From Allobosea psychrotolerans (lineage in GTDB: Bacteria > Pseudomonadota > Alphaproteobacteria > Rhizobiales > Beijerinckiaceae), in NCBI RefSeq assembly GCF_002917105.1, contig NZ_PQFZ01000028.1, forward strand, positions 1 to 62,799: a stretch of 62,799 nt of DNA, given 5' to 3'. Both the position numbers and the translations under genes were made by a program. Of the stretch, positions 52,569-60,388 are shown one piece after another; within the stretch, counting starts at the first letter, position 1; every line of letters starts with the position of its first letter. The notes beneath the pieces were generated by a model, which made no database searches, was not told the origin of the DNA, and saw nothing but the letters and a program-made list of their open reading frames with translations.

Positions 52569-53264
52569 TTACGCGGCGCGCTTGCCGCTCATCAGGCTTG
52601 CGAACATGCCGCGCCCGTCGATGCCGCCGGTCAGAGAATCGATCAGGTTCTCGGGGTGCGGCATCAGGCCGAGCACGTTGAGCTTGGGCGAATAGATGCC
52701 GGCGATGTTGTTCTGCGAGCCGTTCGGGTTGGCGGCGGCGGTGACCCGGCCCTGCGCATCGGCATAGCGGAAGGCGACGAGGCCTTCACCTTCGAGACGT
52801 GCCAGGGTCTCGGTGTCGGCAATGTAGTTGCCCTCGCCATGGGCGATGCAGACATCGATGACCTGGCCCTTGGTGTAGGCGTTGGTGTAGGGCGTGTCGG
52901 TGCGCTCCACGGTCAGATGCTGACGCTTGCAGACGAATTTGAGGTCGGCGTTGCGCATCAGGATGCCCGGCAGGAGCCCGGCCTCGCAGACAATCTGAAA
53001 GCCGTTGCAGATGCCCAGCACATAGCCGCCGCGCTCAGCATGGGCGCGGGTCGCGTCCATGATGTTGGCGCGCCCGGCGATGGCGCCCGTCCGCAGATAG
53101 TCGCCATAGGAAAAGCCGCCGGGCAGCACCACGAGATCGGTGCCTGCCGGCAATTCCGTGTCGGCGTGCCAGATATGGGCGACGGTCGCGCCGGCCTGCT
53201 TCAGCGCCTTGGCGACATCGCCGTCGCGATTGGAGCCTGGAAAGGTGATGACGGCGGCTTTCAC
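52569..53264 (-). CDS. purQ: Phosphoribosylformylglycinamidine synthase subunit PurQ
   Basis: A 231-residue glutaminase subunit of FGAM synthase. VLPGGFSYGDYLRTGAIAGR and YVLGICNGFQIVCEAGLLPGIL (catalytic Cys in GICNGFQ) are class I amidotransferase motifs; the C-terminal NVLGLMPHPENLID carries the catalytic His. It supplies ammonia to PurL together with PurS. It overlaps the GNAT gene by 4 bases. Confidence 0.97.
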   Translation of the reverse strand: MKAAVITFPGSNRDGDVAKALKQAGATVAHIWHADTELPAGTDLVVLPGGFSYGDYLRTGAIAGRANIMDATRAHAERGGYVLGICNGFQIVCEAGLLPGILMRNADLKFVCKRQHLTVERTDTPYTNAYTKGQVIDVCIAHGEGNYIADTETLARLEGEGLVAFRYADAQGRVTAAANPNGSQNNIAGIYSPKLNVLGLMPHPENLIDSLTGGIDGRGMFASLMSGKRAA

Positions 53265-53785
53265 GGGGTCTCACTCCTCGGCTTGCGGTCGCGATAGCGC
53301 GCCGCATCGATCGTCATGACGGCAGGCGCGCCGTTGCGTTGCACCGCGCTCAGCCCGTCCTCTCTCATGCCGAGCTTGGTGTAAAGAGCCATGCCGCGCG
53401 CATTATGCGGCCAGACGCGCAACCAGGCCTTTGCAGCGCCCAGTTCGTCGAAGATCAGCGCGAGCGCATGGTCGAGCAGGGCGCGGCCATGGCCACGGCC
53501 CTGGCTCAGGGCCGCGATCCGGCGCACCAAGACGGCGCTGGCGGCGGGCGCGATCTCCTGCAGGATCACGAAGCCTATGACGGCATTGTGGGAATCGAGT
53601 GCGACGATATAGCGATGGCTCGGCTCGGCCAGTGCCGCGAGATGCTCCTCGCGGCTCCAGCGCCCGACGGTGTCGTCGTAGCCGGGCTGGCGTTCGCAAG
53701 CCATGATCGCATCGACGTCGTCATGGGTCGCGGGGCGGAGCGAGATAGTCGCGGTCGCTGCCGGCTGGGGCGCGATTCCCATCAT
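53261..53785 (-). CDS. GNAT N-acetyltransferase between purS and purQ
   Basis: A ~174-residue GNAT protein: ISLRPATHDDVDAIMACERQPG at the start, the acetyl-CoA loop LSQGRGHGRALLDHALALIFDE, and the C-terminal HNARGMALYTKLGMREDG typical of the RimI-like group. I prefer the start at 53785; the in-frame ATG at 53815 sits in a dispersed repeat. Overlap with purQ shows it is co-transcribed with purine genes. Substrate unknown. Confidence 0.85.
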   Translation of the reverse strand: MMGIAPQPAATATISLRPATHDDVDAIMACERQPGYDDTVGRWSREEHLAALAEPSHRYIVALDSHNAVIGFVILQEIAPAASAVLVRRIAALSQGRGHGRALLDHALALIFDELGAAKAWLRVWPHNARGMALYTKLGMREDGLSAVQRNGAPAVMTIDAARYRDRKPRSETP

Positions 53786-53808
53786 GGCGTGATCGATTCC
53801 AGGAGTTG

Positions 53809-53858
53809 AGAGCATTGCTCATGCGAAAAACCGGTACCCGCTTTTTCGCGCAATGCTC
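53809..53858. repeat. Dispersed palindromic intergenic repeat (copy 4)
   Basis: GAGCATTG...CAATGCTC arms surround GCGAAAAACCGGTACCCGCT and TTTTTCGC. Same core as the copies at 54152 and 58212. It lies between purS and the GNAT gene on the same strand. Confidence 0.78.
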
Positions 53859-53877
53859 GGACTCGCGAGGCTGCCGG

Positions 53878-54120
53878 TCAGGCGCCGATCTCGACGCGGT
53901 AGTTCTCGATCACGGTGTTGGCGAGCAATTTCTCGCAAGCCGTCTTCAGCGCGGCTTCGGCGGCAACGGCATCATGGCCGGCAAGCTCGATGTCGAAGAC
54001 CTTGCCTTGGCGGACGGAATCGACTCCGGCGATGCCGAGTGATTTCAGCGCGCCCTCGATCGCCTTGCCCTGCGGATCGAGCACGCCGGTCTTGAGGGTG
54101 ACGGTGACGCGGGCTTTCAT
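53878..54120 (-). CDS. purS: Phosphoribosylformylglycinamidine synthase subunit PurS
   Basis: An 80-residue subunit of the three-part FGAM synthase. MKARVTVTLKTGVLDPQGKAIEGALKSLG and VRQGKVFDIELAG are typical PurS. It bridges PurQ and PurL for ammonia transfer. It is separated from purQ by a GNAT gene and a repeat, which is not the usual tight pairing. Confidence 0.97.
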   Translation of the reverse strand: MKARVTVTLKTGVLDPQGKAIEGALKSLGIAGVDSVRQGKVFDIELAGHDAVAAEAALKTACEKLLANTVIENYRVEIGA

Positions 54121-54151
54121 GAGGTTCTCCGGACGCTTGTTGCGCGTGGCC

Positions 54152-54279
54152 TAGAGCCGGATGATTTCAGATGGAATCACGAACTGTTCCCATCTGAAAT
54201 CTGAATCCGTCTCTTATCAAACAGTTAGAGCAGGATCGACGCGAAAAACCGGTTCCCACTTTTTCGCATCCTGCTCTAG
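54152..54279. repeat. Dispersed palindromic intergenic repeat (copy 5, long)
   Basis: Two stems: GGATGATTTCAGATGG with CCATCTGAAATC, then AGAGCAGGATCGACGCGAAA with TTTTTCGCATCCTGCTCT around AAAACCGGTTCCCACTTT. The second stem is almost identical to that at 58388-58434. It lies between purS and the lipoprotein gene. Confidence 0.82.
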
Positions 54280-54313
54280 CGGCGAATCGATGCCGGCTCA
54301 ACCTCTCCCACGC

Positions 54314-54329
54314 GGTTTCACGTGAATCA
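54314..54329. promoter_or_regulatory. parS-like site (second)
   Basis: GGTTTCACGTGAATCA matches the parS consensus TGTTTCACGTGAAACA at 14 of 16 positions, with GTTTCACGTGAA intact. It overlaps the stop codon of the lipoprotein gene. Together with 1562-1577 these are the only two such matches I noticed in the window. Confidence 0.4.
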
Positions 54330-54950
54330 GCGGTCGCGCCAGGCCGCGCGCGCCTGGCTGCGGGCGGCGTCGGGATCCGGGCTCACGCCCAGCGCCAGCT
54401 TCAGGCGAGAGCCGTCGCGGCCCGACAGAATCGCGGTGACGGCGCGCTTGCCGCTTGCGTCGCGGGCGCGGATCTCGACGAGCAGGCCCTGGACGCCATC
54501 CTCGCTGAAGCGGGAGACGGTCGTCGTGCTCTTCGGAGCAGTCGGCTTTGCCGGCTTTGCCGTCTTTGATGTCTTGGCCGTCTTGCTCGCTTCCTTGCTC
54601 GCCGGTCTGGCGAAATCGCGCGCCAGCCGCGCCGGGTCCGTCGCCAGCGTCTTCTCCATCGCATCGGCCTCGCGGCCTTCCAGCGTGATCAGCGCGGCGA
54701 AGCCCTGTTCGGTGCAGGTCGCGCGCGGGCAGAACGCCATCGCCTTCGCCGAGACCCCATCATTCAGGACCCAGGATTCGATCGGCAAGGGTTGCCAGCC
54801 GTGCTCGGCCGGGAGTTCGGTGATGCCGAAGCCGTAATGGTTGCTGCAGCCGGCGAGCAGCAGCGCGCCCGCCAGCGCCAGGGCGACATGAAAACGGGAG
54901 CGCGAAGGCTCCCGTTTCAGTCTTGAGATCTGTTCGCGACGAAGGCTCAC
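54327..54950 (-). CDS. Hypothetical lipoprotein
   Basis: A 207-residue protein of unknown function with a lipobox (ALAGALLLAGCSNH). The middle has an Ala/Lys/Thr-rich repeat (KTAKTSKTAKPAKPTAPK), and the ends are ordered (GITELPAEHGWQPLPIESWVLNDGV; DGVQGLLVEIRARDASGKRAVTAIL). It starts with GTG at 54950, 17 bases after purC. A terminator-like hairpin (54892-54917) lies within its first codons, so its expression from the purC promoter may be reduced. Confidence 0.7.
   Translation of the reverse strand: MSLRREQISRLKREPSRSRFHVALALAGALLLAGCSNHYGFGITELPAEHGWQPLPIESWVLNDGVSAKAMAFCPRATCTEQGFAALITLEGREADAMEKTLATDPARLARDFARPASKEASKTAKTSKTAKPAKPTAPKSTTTVSRFSEDGVQGLLVEIRARDASGKRAVTAILSGRDGSRLKLALGVSPDPDAARSQARAAWRDR
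54892..54917 (-). terminator. Terminator-like hairpin after purC, inside the lipoprotein frame
   Basis: AAACGGGAGC (54892-54901) and GCTCCCGTTT (54908-54917) pair perfectly (10 bp, 6-base loop), with TTTTC following on the minus strand. It lies 51 bases past the purC stop. Its position within the coding start of the lipoprotein gene is odd, and either the hairpin attenuates that gene or its real start is later. Confidence 0.6.
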
Positions 54951-54967
54951 GGCACCAGGCGCAGCGC

Positions 54968-55762
54968 TTACTGCACCAGCCGGGGGCCCGCCGGTCCGAC
55001 CTTCTCGTTCTCGCCCAGAATGCCCAGGCGGCGAGCGACTTCGGTATAGGCCTCGATCAGCCCGCCCATGTCGCGGCGGAACCGGTCCTTGTCCATCTTG
55101 TCCTTCGACTTGATGTCCCAGAGCCGGCAGGAATCAGGGCTGATTTCGTCGGCGACGACGATGCGCATCATCTCGCCTTCCCAGAGCCGGCCGCACTCCA
55201 TCTTGAAGTCGACGAGGCGGATGCCGGCGCCGAGGAACAGGCCGGACAGGAAGTCGTTGACGCGGATGGCCAGCGCCATGATGTCGTCGATCTCCTGGGG
55301 CGTGGCCCAGCCGAAGGCGGTGATGTGCTCTTCGGAGACCATCGGGTCGTTCAGCGCGTCGTTCTTGTAGTAGAACTCGATGATCGAGCGCGGCAGCTGG
55401 GTGCCTTCCTCCAGCCCGAGACGGGTGGAGAGCGAGCCTGCGGCGACGTTGCGCACCACGACTTCGAGCGGAATGATCTCGACCTCGCGGATGAGCTGCT
55501 CGCGCATGTTCAACCGGCGGATGAAATGCGTGGGCACGCCGATATCGTTGAGATTGGAGAAGATGTGCTCCGAAATCCGGTTGTTCAGCACACCTTTGCC
55601 GTCGATCACTTCATGCTTTTTGGCATTGAAGGCGGTCGCGTCGTCCTTGAAATGCTGGATCAGCGTACCGGGCTCGGGTCCTTCATAGAGGACCTTCGCC
55701 TTGCCTTCGTAAATGCGACGGCGGCGATTCATTGGGATGTACCGTGGCTTGAGGAAATCCAT
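54968..55762 (-). CDS. purC: SAICAR synthetase PurC
   Basis: A 264-residue enzyme that joins CAIR and aspartate in purine synthesis. IYEGKAKVLYEGPEPGTLIQHFKDDATAFNAKK and RNVAAGSLSTRLGLEEGTQLPR are the ATP-binding and signature regions; LVDFKMECGRLWEGEMMRIVVADEISPDSCRLWD is the conserved C-terminal site. First of the purine genes here. Confidence 0.97.
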   Translation of the reverse strand: MDFLKPRYIPMNRRRRIYEGKAKVLYEGPEPGTLIQHFKDDATAFNAKKHEVIDGKGVLNNRISEHIFSNLNDIGVPTHFIRRLNMREQLIREVEIIPLEVVVRNVAAGSLSTRLGLEEGTQLPRSIIEFYYKNDALNDPMVSEEHITAFGWATPQEIDDIMALAIRVNDFLSGLFLGAGIRLVDFKMECGRLWEGEMMRIVVADEISPDSCRLWDIKSKDKMDKDRFRRDMGGLIEAYTEVARRLGILGENEKVGPAGPRLVQ

Positions 55763-56119
55763 AGGTCGGCCTTTCTCTGGTCGCGGTCGCCCGCGGCGGG
55801 ATCGGGGCCCCTGATCAGCCGGTCCTGCGCGATCTGCGCTGATTCCGATTCTTAGGCGGGATCAGCCTAGACCGCATGGCCGGCCGGCTCAATGCGAAGG
55901 CGGCCGCCAAGGCCGTCTTCGCGCCCGCTATATGGGGCTTCTGCACTGCAAACGCAACAAATCCGCTCTGGAGGCCTTGACGCAGGGATCATGAGCCTGC
56001 TGGCGATCGGGCGCGGGAGCATTCCGCTCTGGCTCTGGGCGGCCTGCCGTCCTATATGGCTCAGAACCAAGCCTTCCCGAGCCCTTTTCCAGCGCGCGCC
56101 CCGCGAGAGGACTTAAAAA
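55763..56119. other. Intergenic region between divergent purC and the zeta-subunit gene
   Basis: 357 bases without a gene. I see two CTATATGG-type -10 candidates (near 55927 and 56051) and a small inverted repeat (TCTTAGGC / GCCTAGA near 55852-55871). No riboswitch, tRNA or ORF with family support was seen. It probably holds the promoters of both flanking genes. Confidence 0.5.
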
Positions 56120-56443
56120 ATGTCGACATTCGATCAGCGCAAGGACGCCTTCGAGAACAAATTCGCCCATGACGAGGAGCTACGCTTCAAGGCGACGGCG
56201 CGGCGCAACAAGCTGCTCGGTCTCTGGGCCGCCGAGAAGCTGGGCAAGAGCGGCGCGGAGGCGGATGTCTATGCAAAGGCCGTCGTGGTGGCCGATTTCG
56301 AGGAGGCCGGCGACGAGGACGTCGTGCGCAAGGTCAAGGCCGATTTCGCGGCTGGGGCGGTGACGGTCGGCGACGCCGAAATTCGCCAGATCATGGCCGA
56401 GCTCCTGGTCAAGGCAGCTGAAGAGATCCAGGCCGGCCGCTAA
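56120..56443 (+). CDS. DUF1476 protein, F1-ATPase inhibitor (zeta subunit)
   Basis: A 107-residue helical protein: MSTFDQRKDAFENKFAHDEELRFKATARRNKLLGLWAAEKLG then VVVADFEEAGDEDVVRKVKADF. This is DUF1476, shown in Paracoccus to be the zeta subunit that blocks ATP hydrolysis by F1. The N-terminal segment is the inhibitory part. The ATP synthase genes are not nearby, which is usual for this gene. Confidence 0.92.
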   Translation: MSTFDQRKDAFENKFAHDEELRFKATARRNKLLGLWAAEKLGKSGAEADVYAKAVVVADFEEAGDEDVVRKVKADFAAGAVTVGDAEIRQIMAELLVKAAEEIQAGR

Positions 56444-56470
56444 GTTCCACTAGAAAACCAAAGAGTTGCT

Positions 56471-56546
56471 GGTGGTTTTGATGATTCCGACATTTGCTCC
56501 GAGCCCGATATAGAATGGTGAGAAAATGTCGGAATCAAACCACTAG
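56471..56546. repeat. Long AT-rich inverted repeat after the zeta-subunit gene
   Basis: GATTCCGACATTT (56483-56495) and AAATGTCGGAATC (56524-56536) are perfect inverted repeats; adding GTGGTTT / AAACCAC extends the stem to 20 bp with a 4-base TGAT bulge on one side. The loop is 28 bases. It is lower in GC than its surroundings and may be a dispersed palindromic element or a transcription stop. Confidence 0.65.
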
Positions 56547-56688
56547 GGCGTGCTGCCGGACAAAGTCAGGATGCCGGCAAACGCAGGACGCATGTGAGAC
56601 GGGCGCATGGGCGCCCGTTTGCTTTTGAGCGTCGCCCCGGTTCAATTTGGGCGACCCGCCATCCCCCAAGAGCGGGCCCCAGAACCGG

Positions 56689-57477
56689 ATGAACGCCATG
56701 TCGAAGCCCACCGTGCTCTCCTCGCTCGCCGACCGTCTCGCCAAAGGCGACAAGATCCTCTCGGCCTGGTCGAGCATTCCCGAGCCGAGCGTCAGCGGCA
56801 TTCTTGCTCAGGAGGCATTCGACGCCGTCACGCTCGACATGCAGCACGGTCCGATCACGCTGGGCGAGGTCATCCGCGCGATTCCGCTGATCAATGCGGC
56901 GGGCAAGCCGGCGCTGGCGCGTCTTCCGGTCGGCGAGTTCCAGAACGTCTCGAAGCTGCTTGATGCCGGCGTTTCGGGCGTGATCGCGCCGATGATCAAC
57001 ACGATGGAGGATGCGCGCCGTTTCGCCGCCTATTCCAAATACCCGCCGATGGGCGAGCGCAGCTGGGGCAGCTACGGCGCGCTCGGCACCTCCGGGCTCG
57101 ATGCGAACAGCTATTTCAAGGCGGCCAACGGCTTCTCGCTGTCCTTCGCGATGATCGAGACGCGCGAGGCGATCGCCATCCTCGACGACATCCTGGCGCT
57201 TCCCGGCATCGATGCCGTTTTCGTGGGGCCTTCCGATCTTTCGATCGCCCTGTCGGGTGGCGCGCTGGTCGATGCAACGATTCCCGAGGTCGATGAAGCG
57301 ATCCGCCACATCGTTGCGCGGGCGTCGGCCGTCAACAAGCCGGTGGCGATCTATGCCCAGTCGGCGGAGCGGGCGAAGGATTTCTTCGCGCTCGGTGCCA
57401 GGATGGTGACGCTGATGAGCGATACCGGGCTGATGCGCGCCGGCGCCCAGGCGGCGATCAAGACGATCAGGGGCTGA
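56689..57477 (+). CDS. HpcH/HpaI-family aldolase
   Basis: A 262-residue class II pyruvate-dependent aldolase. ILSAWSSIPEPSVSGILAQEAFDAVTLDMQHGP (metal and pyruvate site), VSGVIAPMINTMEDARRF, MIETREAIAILDDILALPGIDAVFVGPSDLSIAL (metal Glu and Asp) are the family motifs. It cleaves 4-hydroxy-2-oxo acids to pyruvate and an aldehyde; the natural substrate is unknown. Second ATG at 56698 is a possible start. Confidence 0.92.
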   Translation: MNAMSKPTVLSSLADRLAKGDKILSAWSSIPEPSVSGILAQEAFDAVTLDMQHGPITLGEVIRAIPLINAAGKPALARLPVGEFQNVSKLLDAGVSGVIAPMINTMEDARRFAAYSKYPPMGERSWGSYGALGTSGLDANSYFKAANGFSLSFAMIETREAIAILDDILALPGIDAVFVGPSDLSIALSGGALVDATIPEVDEAIRHIVARASAVNKPVAIYAQSAERAKDFFALGARMVTLMSDTGLMRAGAQAAIKTIRG

Positions 57478-57486
57478 TCCGAGCGC

Positions 57487-58149
57487 TCAAGCGTTGATGC
57501 CTTCGCGCTTCTTCAAGGCGGCGTAATAGGCCCAGAGCAAGCGCGCTGCAACGCCGCGCCATGGCCGCCAGGCTTCGGCCAGCGCCGCGAGCTCGGCGGC
57601 TTTCGGACGGGCCGGCAGGCCGAAGGCCTGCCGCGCCGCCTCCTGGATCGCGAGGTCGCCGGCGGCGAAGCCGTCGCGATGGCCGAGGCAGAACAAGAGG
57701 TAGATATCCGCCGTCCAGGGGCCGATGCCGGAGACGGCGGTCATGTGCTCATGCACGGCCTCGGGCGTGGCGGCCTCCAGCGCCTCGAAGCGCAAGCTGC
57801 CTTCGACGAGGGCTGCGGCGACGGCGCGCAAGGTGCGCTGCTTGGGCCGCGAGAGGCCCGACAAGCGCATCTCCTCGTCGCTGGCCGCCAGGACGCGCTC
57901 CGGCGTCAGGGGCGCGAGCACGCTCTCGACGCGGGCCCAGACGGCGCGGGCGCTCGCCACCGACAATTGCTGCGAGACGATGATGGCCGCCAGCCCCGCG
58001 AAACCGCCGGGGCGGCGGCGCAGCGGCGGCAGACCGACCCTGTCGATGATCCCAGCCCAATGCGGCTGCAGCGCGCGCAGCGCGGCCATGCCTTCCTCGA
58101 GATCGGCGTCGCAGGTGATCAGGTTCATGACGGGCTGATGGAACGGCAT
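57487..58149 (-). CDS. DNA-3-methyladenine glycosylase II-like (AlkA, HhH-GPD)
   Basis: A 220-residue base-excision repair glycosylase. The helix-hairpin-helix is AVSGIGPWTADIYLLFCLG, followed by GFAAGDLAIQEAARQAFG with the catalytic Asp. IIVSQQLSVASARAVWARVE is also typical. It lacks the N-terminal AlkA domain of E. coli, so it is the short form. Start at 58149; the longer frame translates part of a dispersed repeat. Confidence 0.9.
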   Translation of the reverse strand: MPFHQPVMNLITCDADLEEGMAALRALQPHWAGIIDRVGLPPLRRRPGGFAGLAAIIVSQQLSVASARAVWARVESVLAPLTPERVLAASDEEMRLSGLSRPKQRTLRAVAAALVEGSLRFEALEAATPEAVHEHMTAVSGIGPWTADIYLLFCLGHRDGFAAGDLAIQEAARQAFGLPARPKAAELAALAEAWRPWRGVAARLLWAYYAALKKREGINA

Positions 58150-58211
58150 GGGCGAGACGGGGATTGTCAGCAGCGCAGCGTTGCGACCTTGGCGGCTGTC
58201 GGTGAGACCAT

Positions 58212-58434
58212 AGGGCGTTTTCGAGCGAAGCGGATACCTTCGGCGCGAAGAACACGCATGAGAACAAGGAGCTAGAGGAATTTCCGATCCAATTGAATCA
58301 GAAATTGCTCCAGGGCCCGATGACTTCATATGGGTCACAAGATGATCCCAAATGAAATCTGAATCCGCTTCTCATCCAAGAGCGAGAGCAGGATGCGAAA
58401 AACCGGTTCCCACTTTTTCGCATCCTGCTCTAGA
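58212..58434. repeat. Dispersed palindromic intergenic repeat (copy 6, longest)
   Basis: A chain of elements: GGGCGTTTTCGAGCGAAGCG (shared with copies 1 and 3), then a short palindrome (GGAATTTCCGATCC...TTGCTCC), then ATGATCCCAAATGAAATCTG, then GAGCAGGATGCGAAAAACCG with its partner CGCATCCTGCTC. It joins both sub-types of the family, showing they are modules of one element. It lies between divergent alkA-like and gluQRS genes. Confidence 0.82.
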
Positions 58435-58442
58435 CGAGGCGG

Positions 58443-59324
58443 ATGGCAGCGTCCTCCCCCGATTTCGCAGAGCCGGTGTTCCGCTTCGCGCCGAGCCCGA
58501 ACGGACGGCTGCATCTTGGCCATGCGCTGTCGGTGCTGACGAATGAACGGCTGGCGCACAAGCTGGGCGGACAGCTGCTGCTGCGGATCGAGGATATCGA
58601 CGTCACCCGCTGCAAGCCGGAATTCGAGGCGGGGATCAGGGAGGATCTGGCCTGGCTCGGTCTGCGCTTCGACGGCGCGGTCCGGCGGCAATCCGAGCAT
58701 TTCGAGCGCTATGCCGAGGTGGTGGGGGGACTGCAGGCGCGGGGGCTGGTCTATCCCTGTTTCTGCTCACGCCAGGTGATCAAACGTGCGGTCGGCTTGC
58801 GCCAAGCTTGGCCGGTCGACCCCGACGGCGCGCCGCTTTATCCCGGAACCTGCCGCGCATGCGATCCGGCCGAGGCCGCGACACGCATCGCGGCCGGAGA
58901 GCCGCATGTGCTGCGATTGGCGATGGACCATGCGATCGCGACTGTGGGCGGGGCGGCCGGCTATGTCGCTTTCTACGAGGCGGGACATGAACGGCTCGTC
59001 GCCGTGCAACCGGCCCGCTGGGGCGATGTCGTGCTGGCGCGCAAGGAGGTGCCGACGAGCTATCACCTCTCGGTCGTGCTCGACGATGCGCTGCAAGGTG
59101 TGACCCATGTCGTGCGCGGGCGCGATCTCGAAGCGGCGACCGACATCCATGTCGTGCTGCAGCGGCTGCTCGGCCTGCCGACGCCGCGCTATCATTTCCA
59201 TCCGCTGTTGAGCGACGAGACCGGGCAGAAGCTGGCGAAGAGCCGGCTCTCGGAAAGCCTCGCCGATCTCCGGGAGCGCGGCGTCACGGCCGGCGAGATC
59301 AGGGCGCAGCTAGGGTTCGGCTGA
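58443..59324 (+). CDS. gluQRS: Glutamyl-Q tRNA(Asp) synthetase GluQRS
   Basis: A 293-residue truncated glutamyl-tRNA synthetase that loads glutamate onto queuosine of tRNA(Asp). FRFAPSPNGRLHLGHALSVLTN is the HIGH-type motif; the zinc site is formed by CFCSR and TCRACD; QKLAKSR is the KMSKS variant. There is no anticodon-binding domain, which distinguishes it from GltX. Start 9 bases after the repeat. Confidence 0.95.
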   Translation: MAASSPDFAEPVFRFAPSPNGRLHLGHALSVLTNERLAHKLGGQLLLRIEDIDVTRCKPEFEAGIREDLAWLGLRFDGAVRRQSEHFERYAEVVGGLQARGLVYPCFCSRQVIKRAVGLRQAWPVDPDGAPLYPGTCRACDPAEAATRIAAGEPHVLRLAMDHAIATVGGAAGYVAFYEAGHERLVAVQPARWGDVVLARKEVPTSYHLSVVLDDALQGVTHVVRGRDLEAATDIHVVLQRLLGLPTPRYHFHPLLSDETGQKLAKSRLSESLADLRERGVTAGEIRAQLGFG

Positions 59325-59332
59325 GCGGCCTC

Positions 59333-59353
59333 CCGTCATCGCAATGACGGTTT
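59333..59353 (+). terminator. Small hairpin between convergent gluQRS and AEC genes
   Basis: CCGTCAT (59333-59339) and ATGACGG (59344-59350) pair perfectly with loop CGCA and are followed by TTT on the plus strand. Weak but placed where a terminator for gluQRS is expected. Confidence 0.4.
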
Positions 59354-59359
59354 GCGTCG

Positions 59360-60277
59360 TCAGCTCACCCCGAGCCAGGTCAGCCAGGCCGTGGTGGTGA
59401 AGAGCGAGAGCATGGTCGAGAGCGCGATCGCGCTGGAAGCGTCGGCGACGCCCTGCTTATAGCGCTCGGCGAAGAGATAGGCGTTGATGCCGCAGGGACA
59501 GGCGGCGAAGAGCACGGCGACGCCCGACCAATGCGCCGGCATCTGGAAGACCATGGTCGCCAACGCGTAGACGATCAGCGGATGCAGCCCGAGCTTGAGC
59601 CCGCTCAAGACGGCGGGCAAGGCGAGGCCCGATGTCAGGCCGTAGCGCCGCATGGCGATGCCGAGGCTGATGAGCGCGCAGGGCACGGCGGCGCCGGCCA
59701 GGAGGTCGACGATCGTCCAGAGCGGCTCCGGAATCACGCCGATGACCGGGCGCGCCGCCGAGCCGAGCAGGATGCCGATGATGATCGGGTGCGTGAACAG
59801 CCGCCTGATCATCATCTTGATCGAGGCCGAGCGGCCCTCGGCGAGCAAGGTGGCGATCGTCATCGTGACCGGCAGATGGACCGCCAGCAGCAGACCGAGC
59901 GGCACGGCGCCGGCGTCGCCATAGGCTTTCAGGATCATCGGCACGCCGACGAAGACGGTGTTGGATTGTGCGGCGGCGAAGCCCGAGACGACCAATTCGG
60001 GACCCTTGCGGGCAAAAATGCGGCTCGCGATCAGCATGGCGAGCGCCCAGACGATGGCGAGGCCGGTGAAATAGGCGATCCAGTAGCCCCAGGGCTGGGT
60101 GGCCGGAATATCCGCCTTGGCGAGCGTGCGGAAGAGCAGGCAGGGCAGGGCCAGGACGAAGACGAAGTCGGAGAGGCCCTCGCCGGTGGTCTCCCGCACG
60201 ATCTTGGCCCAGCGCGCGAGATAGCCGAGGCTGATCAGCCCGAAAACGGGCAGGACGACGATGAGGGCGGCGAGCAT
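59360..60277 (-). CDS. AEC family transporter (auxin efflux carrier type)
   Basis: A 305-residue transporter with ten hydrophobic helices, including VLPVFGLISLGYLARWAKIV at the start, GFAAAQSNTVFVGVPMILKAYG (typical AEC crossover segment with Asn-Pro-like turns) and HWSGVAVLFAACPCGINAYLFAERY. Bacterial AEC proteins export or take up dicarboxylates such as malate or malonate; the substrate here is unknown. Confidence 0.9.
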   Translation of the reverse strand: MLAALIVVLPVFGLISLGYLARWAKIVRETTGEGLSDFVFVLALPCLLFRTLAKADIPATQPWGYWIAYFTGLAIVWALAMLIASRIFARKGPELVVSGFAAAQSNTVFVGVPMILKAYGDAGAVPLGLLLAVHLPVTMTIATLLAEGRSASIKMMIRRLFTHPIIIGILLGSAARPVIGVIPEPLWTIVDLLAGAAVPCALISLGIAMRRYGLTSGLALPAVLSGLKLGLHPLIVYALATMVFQMPAHWSGVAVLFAACPCGINAYLFAERYKQGVADASSAIALSTMLSLFTTTAWLTWLGVS

Positions 60278-60388
60278 CGGCCTAATTCGCAGGGCGGGAG
60301 CGGGACAGGCTTTCCCGGTGTGCCCTCGCCGGCGCTAAGTCAAGCGCCGGGTGCGACTCAGCATCGCCTCGACGGCTCAGTCATGCGC

